A DNA stretch of 6,246 nt, from assembly GCA_018335615.1 (NCBI GenBank), contig JAGXRS010000241.1, positions 1-6,246 on the forward strand, written 5' to 3'. How positions within the stretch are numbered: position 1 is the stretch's first letter; each line of letters starts with the position of its first letter. This stretch comes from Hydrogenophaga sp. Lineage in GTDB: Bacteria > Pseudomonadota > Gammaproteobacteria > Burkholderiales > Burkholderiaceae_C. The position numbers and the translations under genes were made by a program. Under the pieces are notes generated by a model, which saw only the letters and a list, made by a program, of their open reading frames with translations, had not been told where the DNA came from and ran no database searches. Positions 1 through 5,076 of this stretch are shown here, one piece after another.

Positions 1-666
1 ACCACGCTGCGCGCCATCTCCAACCTGCTCAAGGCCGAGCGCGGCGAGGTCACCAAGGGCAGCATCGAGTTGCGCGGTGAACGCATCGAGAACCTGACCC
101 CGGCCGATCTGGTGAACCGCGGCGTGGTGCAGGTGATGGAAGGCCGCCACTGTTTTGCCCACCTGACGATCGAGGAAAACCTGATGACGGGTTCCTACAC
201 CCGCACCGACAAGGCCGAGATCGCGCGCAACCTGGAAAAGGTCTACAACTACTTCCCGCGCCTCAAGACGCGGCGCACCAGCCAGGCGGCGTACACCTCG
301 GGCGGCGAGCAGCAGATGTGCGCCATCGGCCGCGCCCTCATGACCAACCCCAGCGTGATGCTGCTCGACGAGCCTTCGATGGGCCTGGCGCCGCAGATCG
401 TGGAAGAGGTGTTCGAGATCGTGAAGGACCTCAATACCAAGGAGAAGGTCACCTTCCTGCTGGCCGAGCAGAACACCAACATGGCGCTGCGCTACGCCGA
501 CTACGGCTACATCATGGAAAGCGGGCGCATCGTGATGGACGGTGCCGCGGCCGACCTGCGCAACAACGAGGACGTGAAAGAGTTCTACCTCGGCATGGGC
601 GGCGGTGAGCGCAAGTCTTTCAAGGACGTGAAGTCGTACAAGCGCCGCAAGCGCTGGCTGGCCTGA
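1..666 (+). CDS. LivF-type ABC transporter ATP-binding protein (5' end missing)
   Basis: This is the cytoplasmic ATPase subunit of a branched-chain amino acid (HAAT) type ABC importer, powering uptake of amino acids or, in clusters like this one, often aromatic or other carboxylates. The frame is open from base 1, and 221 residues are visible. The first residues, TTLRAISNLL, directly follow where the Walker A GxGKS would lie, so only about the first 40-50 residues are lost. Visible motifs (window numbering) are a Q-loop region VMEGRHCF (45-52), a signature loop TSGGEQQ (99-105), Walker B VMLLDE (119-124), a D-loop SMGLAP (126-131) and the switch region LLAEQN (153-158). Gln157 stands where many ABC ATPases have the H-loop histidine, as is usual for LivF. 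The C-terminus carries an extra basic tail of about 22 residues ending KRRKRWLA, absent from classical LivF, which ends near YLG. Its permease and LivG partners are presumably upstream. The substrate cannot be read from the sequence. Family assignment is secure. Confidence 0.95.
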   Translation, partial: TTLRAISNLLKAERGEVTKGSIELRGERIENLTPADLVNRGVVQVMEGRHCFAHLTIEENLMTGSYTRTDKAEIARNLEKVYNYFPRLKTRRTSQAAYTSGGEQQMCAIGRALMTNPSVMLLDEPSMGLAPQIVEEVFEIVKDLNTKEKVTFLLAEQNTNMALRYADYGYIMESGRIVMDGAAADLRNNEDVKEFYLGMGGGERKSFKDVKSYKRRKRWLA

Positions 667-673
667 CCCCCCG

Positions 674-749
674 CGCCGCCGGCGGCGTCATCCCCTCCGG
701 GGGGGCCATGCCAGCGGCCCGGCAGAGCCGGTTCCGCAGCATGCCGGGC
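674..749. repeat. Hairpin-rich intergenic segment, possible REP-like element
   Basis: The 120-bp gap between the ATPase stop and the ligase start is packed with inverted repeats. There is a perfect 14-bp palindrome CGCCGCCGGCGGCG (674-687), a CCCC-TCC-GGGG hairpin (692-702), and an 8-bp perfect stem GCCCGGCA (717-724) paired with TGCCGGGC (742-749) around a 17-nt loop. No T-run follows any of them, so they are not classical intrinsic terminators. From memory, C/G-rich hairpin clusters of this style recur between genes in Comamonadaceae genomes, so a dispersed REP-like element is possible. That part is inference, because only one copy is present here. Other explanations are an mRNA-processing or stability structure that sets different levels for the transporter and the ligase. 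Confidence 0.5.
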
Positions 750-786
750 TCGCCCCCCTCCATCAATCCTCTTGTACTTGCAGGCC

Positions 787-2040
787 ATGACCGATTTTTT
801 TGACGCCCTCGAAACCCGATCGCCAGCCGAGCGGGAGGCCGCGCAGATGGCGGCGCTGCCGGCTCAGATCGCCCACGCGCAGGCCAACAGCGCGGCCATG
901 GCCGAGATCCTCCAGGGGGTGGACGCGGCCACCATCAACAGCCGTGCCGCACTCGCCACCCTGCCCGTCACCCGCAAGCACGAGTTGCTGGACCGCCAGA
1001 AGGCGACACGTGCCGCCGGTGGCGATGCGTTCGGCGGCTTCTCGGCGCTGGTGCGCGGGCGCGACATGTCGCGCATCTTTGCCAGCCCGGGGCCGATCTA
1101 CGAACCCGAAGGCAACCGGGCCGATTACTGGCGCACCGGCCGGGCGCTGTTTGCCGCGGGTTTCCGGGCCGGCGAACTGGTGCACAACAGCTTCAGTTAC
1201 CACATGACGCCAGGCGCCTTCATTCTGGAGTCGGGCGCACACGCGGTAGGCTGCACCGTGTTCCCGGCCGGCACCGGCCAGACCGAACAGCAGCTGGAAG
1301 CCATGGCAGACCTGCAGCCCAACGGCTACACCGGCACACCCAGTTTCCTGCGCATCCTGCTGGAGAAAGCAGCCGAAGCCGGCACGCGCCCCACCAGCCT
1401 CACCAAAGCCTCGGTCGGCGGTGAAGCCTGTCCGCCCAGCCTCACGGCCTGGTTCAAGGAACAGGGCGTGGACGTGTACCAGACCTACGCCACCGCCGAC
1501 CTCGGCCTGGTGGCCTACGAAACCGCCTCGCGCGAAGGCCTGGTGCTGGAGGAAAGCGTGATCGTGGAGATCGTGCGCCCCGGCACCGGCGACCCGGTGC
1601 CCGAGGGCGAGGTGGGCGAACTGGTGGTGACCTCGCTCAACCCGGCCTACCCGCTCATCCGCTTCGGCACCGGCGACCTCTCGGCCATCCTTCCGGGCCG
1701 ATGCCCCACCGGGCGCACCGCCCAGCGCATCAAGGGCTGGATGGGCCGGGCCGACCAGACGACGAAGATCAAGGGCATGTTCGTGCACCCGTCCCAGGTG
1801 GCGGAGATCGTGCGGCGGTTTCCGCAGGTGCAGAAGGCCCGCCTCGTGGTCAGCGGCGAGATGGCCAACGACGCCATGTGCCTCCAGGTGGAAACCGCCG
1901 AGGTGAACGACGCGCTGCGCGAGGGCCTGGAGACCGCCATGCGCGAGGTCACCAAGCTGCGCGGTCAGGTGCAGGTGGTGCGCCCCGGCAGTCTGCCCAA
2001 CGACGGCAAGGTGATCGAGGACGCGCGCAGCTACCAGTAG
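787..2040 (+). CDS. Phenylacetate-CoA ligase family (PaaK-like) AMP-binding protein
   Basis: This is a probable cytoplasmic acyl- or aryl-CoA ligase, which would activate a carboxylic acid with ATP and CoA. It has 417 residues from ATG 787, close to the PaaK length of about 430. Upstream in-frame TTG codons at 772 and 778 are possible, but neither has a better ribosome site; no strong Shine-Dalgarno is visible for any start. The overall plan follows PaaK: SYHMTPGAF and GCTVFPAGTGQTEQQ in the N-domain, GTPSFL, SVGGEACPP, YATAD (234-238, the A5 position, usually YGxxE), RFGTGD (292-297, with Asp297 for ribose), KIKGMFVHPSQV (327-338, the hinge) and a terminal DGKVIEDAR with Lys408 as the likely catalytic A10 lysine. 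The oddity is the phosphate loop: where PaaK has SSGTTGKPT, this protein reads ASPGPIYEPEG (99-109). Proteins of this sort lie beside liv-type transporters in many betaproteobacteria, to my knowledge. The substrate is unknown, and catalysis by this variant is not assured. Confidence 0.88.
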   Translation: MTDFFDALETRSPAEREAAQMAALPAQIAHAQANSAAMAEILQGVDAATINSRAALATLPVTRKHELLDRQKATRAAGGDAFGGFSALVRGRDMSRIFASPGPIYEPEGNRADYWRTGRALFAAGFRAGELVHNSFSYHMTPGAFILESGAHAVGCTVFPAGTGQTEQQLEAMADLQPNGYTGTPSFLRILLEKAAEAGTRPTSLTKASVGGEACPPSLTAWFKEQGVDVYQTYATADLGLVAYETASREGLVLEESVIVEIVRPGTGDPVPEGEVGELVVTSLNPAYPLIRFGTGDLSAILPGRCPTGRTAQRIKGWMGRADQTTKIKGMFVHPSQVAEIVRRFPQVQKARLVVSGEMANDAMCLQVETAEVNDALREGLETAMREVTKLRGQVQVVRPGSLPNDGKVIEDARSYQ

Positions 2041-2166
2041 CCACGGCAGCAGCGAAAACGGCCGATTGAGAGGGTTTTCCCGTGTGTAAGGCTACGTAAT
2101 TTCCGCGATGGCTGGCGCGCCGGGAATGCTTACCATGTGCGATCTCCCCCATCCAGGAACACTTGC

Positions 2167-3150
2167 ATGAAAAAGATCCTTGCTTTCGCCCTGACCGCTG
2201 CGGTTTCCGCTGGCGCCTTTGCCCAGGAATTCCCCGCCAAGCCCATCACCATCGTGGTGCCCTTCGCCGCTGGTGGCCCCACCGACCTGGTGGCCCGGCA
2301 ACTGGCCGAAGCCATGCGCAAGCCACTGGGCGGCGTGAACATCGTGGTGGAAAACGCGGCCGGTGCCGGCGGCACCATTGGCGCCACCAAGGTGGCGCGC
2401 GCGGCACCCGATGGCTACACCGTGCTGGTCTGGCACATCGGCATGGCCGCCACCACCAGCCTGTACCGCAAGCAGGCCTTCCAGCCGCTGGAAGACTTCG
2501 AGTTCCTGGGCATGATCAACGACGTGCCCATGACGCTGCTCGGTGCCCCCAAGCTGCCGGCCAACACCTACCGCGACTTCGAAAACTACATCCGCGCCAA
2601 TGGCGGCAAGCTGAACCTGGCCCACGCCGGCCTGGGTTCCGCCTCGCACCTGTGCGGCCTGATGTGGCAATCGGCCATGAAGCTCGACAAGTCCATGACC
2701 ACCATCGCCTACCGCGGCACGGGCCCGGCCATGAACGACCTGATCGGCGGCCAGGTGGACGTGATGTGCGACCAGACCACCAACACCACCAGCCAGATCG
2801 AAGCCGGTCGTGTGAAGGCCTTCGCCGTCACCACAGCCAAGCCGCTGTCGAACCACCGGCTGCTGAAGGACTACCCGTCGCTGCAGGAAATGGGCCTGAA
2901 GAACTTCAACCTGACCATCTGGCACGGCATGTACGCGCCCAAGGGCACGCCGGCCGCGGTCACCAAGAAGCTGAACGACGCACTCGTGGTGGCCCTGAAA
3001 GACCCCGAGTTCATCAAGCGCCAGGAGCAGCTGGGCGCCATGGTGGTGACCGACAACCGCATGACGCCAGCCGGCCACCGCAACTTCGTGGCCGCCGAGG
3101 TCACCAAGCTCAAGGGCGTGATCGACGCCGCAGGTCAGTTCGCCGACTGA
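2167..3150 (+). CDS. Bug/TctC family periplasmic substrate-binding protein (BugD-like)
   Basis: This is an extracytoplasmic solute receptor of the tripartite tricarboxylate transporter (TctC/Bug) family, binding a small carboxylate or amino acid in the periplasm. It has 327 residues, a normal length. ATG 2167 is chosen because AGGA (2155-2158) lies 8 nt upstream and the protein then opens with a clean Sec signal peptide: MKK, a hydrophobic core, and cleavage after AFA at residues 19/20. An upstream ATG at 2137 would bury this signal. The mature protein begins QEFPAKPI, followed by the family ligand loop PFAAGGPTDLVAR (32-44), NAAGAGGTIG, DGYT, and the second lobe YRGTGPAMNDLIGGQVDVM. Two cysteines, Cys163 (SHLCGLMWQ) and Cys201 (VMCDQTTNTT), replace the Ala and Phe at these sites in the second Bug protein of this window. 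The CDQTTNTT style recalls BugD-type proteins, the group that includes an aspartate binder, but this is from memory. It lies 126 bp after the ligase with no strong terminator between, so co-transcription is possible. No TctA/TctB is in view. Confidence 0.93.
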   Translation: MKKILAFALTAAVSAGAFAQEFPAKPITIVVPFAAGGPTDLVARQLAEAMRKPLGGVNIVVENAAGAGGTIGATKVARAAPDGYTVLVWHIGMAATTSLYRKQAFQPLEDFEFLGMINDVPMTLLGAPKLPANTYRDFENYIRANGGKLNLAHAGLGSASHLCGLMWQSAMKLDKSMTTIAYRGTGPAMNDLIGGQVDVMCDQTTNTTSQIEAGRVKAFAVTTAKPLSNHRLLKDYPSLQEMGLKNFNLTIWHGMYAPKGTPAAVTKKLNDALVVALKDPEFIKRQEQLGAMVVTDNRMTPAGHRNFVAAEVTKLKGVIDAAGQFAD

Positions 3151-3205
3151 TTCCGCTGGCATTCCCGACGGGGCGGCATGAGAGGCCCCGACACGAGAAT
3201 CTCCC

Positions 3206-3227
3206 AGCCGCCTTCGGGCGGCTTTTT
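3206..3227 (+). terminator. Rho-independent terminator after the first Bug gene
   Basis: A perfect 7-bp stem, AGCCGCC (3206-3212) with GGCGGCT (3217-3223), closes a very stable TTCG tetraloop and runs straight into TTTTT (3223-3227). It lies 56 bp past the stop of the first Bug gene and should end that transcript. It separates the two Bug genes into different transcription units, so the second needs its own promoter. A weaker 6-bp stem, CGGGGC/GCCCCG (3169-3190), lies just upstream. Confidence 0.92.
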
Positions 3228-3238
3228 CACGCCTGTGC

Positions 3239-3255
3239 CCCGCCCAGCGGGCGGG
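3239..3255. repeat. Perfect 7-bp GC hairpin downstream of the terminator
   Basis: CCCGCCC (3239-3245) pairs perfectly with GGGCGGG (3249-3255) around an AGC triloop, 12 nt past the intrinsic terminator. There is no T-run on either strand, so it is not itself a classical terminator. It may be a chance product of the G/C-rich sequence, a backup pause site, or part of the control region of the next gene. Confidence 0.4.
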
Positions 3256-3267
3256 TCACACAGGGGG

Positions 3268-3296
3268 CAGACGGGGCGGGCCGGCCTGGCTACACT
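3268..3296 (+). promoter_or_regulatory. Possible sigma-70 promoter for the second Bug gene
   Basis: CAGACG (3268-3273, 3 of 6 to TTGACA, keeping GAC) and TACACT (3291-3296, 4 of 6 to TATAAT) are spaced by exactly 17 bp. Transcription would start near 3303, about 95 nt before the ATG. The strong terminator upstream means the next gene needs a promoter in this gap, which supports the call. An interrupted palindrome GGTGC-CC-GCACC (3307-3318) lies just past the expected start and could be an operator or a small 5' hairpin. The match is weak and could be chance. Confidence 0.35.
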
Positions 3297-3398
3297 GAAT
3301 TTCGAGGGTGCCCGCACCTTCCGCACCGCAGAGCGGCGCCGCGACCCGCGTGGTCCGTCCAACAGCCGCCATCCCCACCACCGAGAACAGGAGACACC

Positions 3399-4439
3399 AT
3401 GAACCACCCCTCTATCCCCACCGCGTCCCACGTCGGCGCCCCCAGCCGCCGGCGCCGGACGGTTCTGGCCTTGTCGGCCGCGCTGCTCGGTCTGAGCGTG
3501 GCGGGCGCGGCCAACGCCCAGGCGGCGTGGCCGTCCAAGCCGGTGCGCATCGTGGTGCCTTTTGCACCCGGCGGCACCACCGATCTGCTGGCGCGTTCCC
3601 TGGCACCCGAGCTGGGGCGCGTCTTTGGACAGAATTTCGTCGTGGACAACCGCGCCGGCGCGGGTGGCAACATCGGGGCCGATGCGGTGGCCAAATCGGC
3701 CGGCGATGGTTACACCCTGCTCATGGGCACCGTGGGCACGCACGGCATCAACCAGTCGCTGTACGCACGCCTGCCCTACGACCCGCAGAAGGATTTCGCA
3801 CCCATCACGCTGGTCGCCGCGGTGCCCAATGTGATGGTGATGAACGCCAACCGGGCGCGTGCACTCGGTATCCAGACGGTTGCCGATTTCGTGCGCTACG
3901 CCCGCGCCAACCCCGGTCGGCTCAACATGGCCTCCAGCGGCAACGGCACCTCGATCCACCTCGCCGGCGAGCTGTTCAAGGTCCGTACCGGCGTCTTCAT
4001 GACCCACATTCCCTACCGCGGCTCCGGCCCGGCCATGGCCGACATGATCGCCGGCAATGTGGACGTGATGTTCGACAACCTGCCCTCGGCCATGCCGCAC
4101 ATCCAGTCGGGCAGCCTGAAGGCGTTCGCGGTCACCAGCGCCATGCGCTCGCCCGCCCTGCCCGATCTGCCCACCGTGGCCGAGGCGGCCAACCTGCCCG
4201 GCTTTGAAGCCAGCTCGTGGTTCGGACTGCTCGCGCCCGCGGGCACGCCACCCGAGGTGGTGAACCGGCTGCAGCAGGAGGTGGCCAAGGCGCTGAACGA
4301 GCCGATCATCAAGGAACGGCTCATGAGCCAGGGTGCGATGCCCAGCGGCAACACGCCCGCCGAGTTTGCGCGGCTGATCAGCGCCGAGATCGCCAAGTGG
4401 GCGCCGGTGGTGAAGGCCTCAGGCGCACGGGTGGACTGA
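3399..4439 (+). CDS. Bug/TctC family periplasmic substrate-binding protein (second paralogue)
   Basis: This is another extracytoplasmic solute receptor of the TctC/Bug family, 346 residues long. The start at ATG 3399 is fixed by AGGAG (3389-3393) 5 nt upstream and by the signal sequence that follows. The same frame is open far upstream across the first Bug gene, but that stretch has no coding character. The N-terminus is long for the family: about 16 residues precede RRRR (17-20), a hydrophobic stretch and cleavage after ANA (40/41). RRTVL (19-23) fits the loose Tat pattern RR-x-hydrophobic-hydrophobic, so Tat export is as likely as Sec. The mature part has WPSKPVRIVVPFAPGGTTD (44-62, the ligand loop), NRAGAGGNIGADAVAKS, DGYTLLMG, IHLAGELFK (with Ala189), YRGSGPAMADMIAGNVDVMFDN (with Phe225) and FGLLAPAGTP, a textbook Bug protein. 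It is clearly diverged from its neighbour, so the pair is not a recent duplication. The ligand cannot be predicted. It appears to be a single-gene unit between a terminator upstream and a convergent gene downstream. Confidence 0.94.
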   Translation: MNHPSIPTASHVGAPSRRRRTVLALSAALLGLSVAGAANAQAAWPSKPVRIVVPFAPGGTTDLLARSLAPELGRVFGQNFVVDNRAGAGGNIGADAVAKSAGDGYTLLMGTVGTHGINQSLYARLPYDPQKDFAPITLVAAVPNVMVMNANRARALGIQTVADFVRYARANPGRLNMASSGNGTSIHLAGELFKVRTGVFMTHIPYRGSGPAMADMIAGNVDVMFDNLPSAMPHIQSGSLKAFAVTSAMRSPALPDLPTVAEAANLPGFEASSWFGLLAPAGTPPEVVNRLQQEVAKALNEPIIKERLMSQGAMPSGNTPAEFARLISAEIAKWAPVVKASGARVD

Positions 4440-4456
4440 AGCACCCCGACCCGGCA

Positions 4457-4489
4457 CCTCGCGGCACGCAAGCCCGCCGTGCCGTGAGG
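4457..4489. terminator. Strong hairpin between convergent genes, possible bidirectional terminator
   Basis: A 12-bp stem with one G-T pair joins 4457-4468 (CCTCGCGGCACG) and 4478-4489 (CGTGCCGTGAGG) around a 9-nt loop. It sits 17 bp past the stop of the second Bug gene and 35 bp past the stop of the minus-strand DUF1840 gene. The location suits a shared terminator, but no T-run follows on either strand. It may instead work with Rho or protect mRNA 3' ends. A small CCCT-GCTC-AGGG hairpin (4508-4519) lies nearer the minus-strand gene. Confidence 0.5.
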
Positions 4490-4524
4490 GCTGGCCGGCG
4501 CTGCAGGCCCTGCTCAGGGTTGCG

Positions 4525-4854
4525 TCAGACGCCCCAGACGATCTCCACGCCGGCCTGACGGCAGCGCTCCATCATCTCGAACAGGGGGGCGCAGCGCATG
4601 CGCAGGCTCACCACCTCGAACTCGGGCGGCGGGTCGCCATTGGCCTGCGCTTCTTCTTTCTGCCGCTTCTGCTCGGCTTCTTCCTGCTCGATGGCCGCAT
4701 GCAAAGCCGCCGCCGCCGCGGGAATCTGGTCCGCCAGGATGATGCCCGGTCCCGAAGGATCCTTGCCGAGGATTTCCAGCACGCGCTTGCCGGTGTGGTG
4801 CAGCATCACGACGTCACCGGTGTCCCGAGACTTGAAGCGATAGGGTGTGTTCAT
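4525..4854 (-). CDS. DUF1840 domain-containing protein
   Basis: This is a small cytoplasmic protein of unknown function, 109 residues, matching in length and pattern the DUF1840 family, which I know mainly from Betaproteobacteria. The ATG at 4854-4852 is preceded by AAGGAG (4867-4862) with 7 nt spacing, which rules out longer upstream starts. The N-terminal half (1-45) holds the conserved YRFKSRDTGDVVML, GKRVLEILGKDP and GIILADQIPAA segments. Residues 46-73 form an alanine- and then Glu/Lys/Gln-rich helix, likely partly coiled-coil, followed by a proline break (DPPP, 74-77). The C-terminal segment VSLRMRCAPLFEMMERC ends AGVEIVWGV. No signal peptide or membrane segment is visible. The gene is convergent with the second Bug gene and divergent from the aryl-CoA hydroxylase, so it is probably its own transcription unit and may be unrelated to the catabolic genes around it. 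Confidence 0.9.
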   Translation of the reverse strand: MNTPYRFKSRDTGDVVMLHHTGKRVLEILGKDPSGPGIILADQIPAAAAALHAAIEQEEAEQKRQKEEAQANGDPPPEFEVVSLRMRCAPLFEMMERCRQAGVEIVWGV

Positions 4855-4861
4855 CCTTGTT

Positions 4862-4867
4862 CTCCTT
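4862..4867 (-). promoter_or_regulatory. Shine-Dalgarno site of the DUF1840 gene
   Basis: On the minus strand the sequence AAGGAG lies 7 nt before the ATG at 4854. It is the strongest ribosome site in the window and decides the 109-residue start over the longer in-frame opening that reaches back to 4935. Confidence 0.85.
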
Positions 4868-5040
4868 GAGGTGGTGAGGGCGGGTCGGTGGCCCAGGCGG
4901 TTCGGCGGGTGCCACGGGGCGCGGCAGCCGTCCACATGGACCCCTGGATCATTCTGTCATCAACCGGTCGCCACACTGTCGATCTGGGTCAACAAATCGG
5001 GCCGCACGCCGCGCAAAGCCGGGCGTCAGGGTTTCCCCGG

Positions 5041-5068
5041 TGGACCGTATTTGATTGAGGTCTAAACT
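5041..5068 (+). promoter_or_regulatory. Possible promoter of the aryl-CoA hydroxylase gene
   Basis: TGGACC (5041-5046, 4 of 6 to TTGACA) and TAAACT (5063-5068, 4 of 6 to TATAAT) are separated by 16 bp. It is the most A/T-rich stretch of the divergent intergenic region. Transcription from here would begin around 5075-5077, essentially at the ATG of the gene, giving a leaderless or nearly leaderless mRNA. The match alone is moderate; the position and A/T content raise it. Confidence 0.4.
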
Positions 5069-5074
5069 AATCAA
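5051..5074. promoter_or_regulatory. Inverted repeat, candidate operator over the hydroxylase promoter
   Basis: Two perfect 6-bp half-sites, TTGATT (5051-5056) and AATCAA (5069-5074), are 18 bp apart centre to centre and flank or overlap the possible -10 box; the second ends 2 bp before the ATG. A dimeric repressor bound here would block transcription. Aryl-CoA degradation genes are commonly controlled by MarR- or TetR-type repressors that respond to aryl-CoA, so such a regulator is a reasonable guess. The 12 bp between the arms show no further symmetry. Confidence 0.4.
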
Positions 5075-5076
5075 GC

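Noticed and set aside
763..1788. Long open frame on the minus strand opposite the ligase gene
   Set aside because: It is a G/C-rich shadow of the real plus-strand gene; its translation is rich in His, Gly, Arg and Ala with no recognisable motif.
2054..2079. GAAAAC-N14-GTTTTC inverted repeat after the ligase stop, considered as terminator or operator
   Set aside because: The stem is only 6 bp and A/T-rich with a long loop and no T-run following it; too weak to call.
2108..2136. ATGGCT-N17-TACCAT as promoter of the first Bug gene
   Set aside because: It scores only 3 of 6 and 4 of 6, in a gap where co-transcription with the ligase is equally possible; no supporting feature.
2092..3162. Long minus-strand open frame opposite the first Bug gene
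   Set aside because: It is the mirror of a gene with clear Bug motifs and a signal peptide; the antisense product shows low-complexity composition and no domain.
2163..3398. Apparent 412-residue N-terminal extension of the second Bug protein, in frame and open
   Set aside because: It runs out of frame through the first Bug gene and across a strong terminator; AGGAG and a signal peptide mark the real start at 3399.
3135..4100. Long minus-strand open frame opposite the second Bug gene
   Set aside because: It is a shadow frame again, covering a terminator and intergenic region as well, with no protein-like pattern.
4930..4941. Near-palindrome GTCCACATGGAC in the divergent intergenic region
   Set aside because: It is short, imperfect at the centre and not placed at any promoter element I can see; likely chance.
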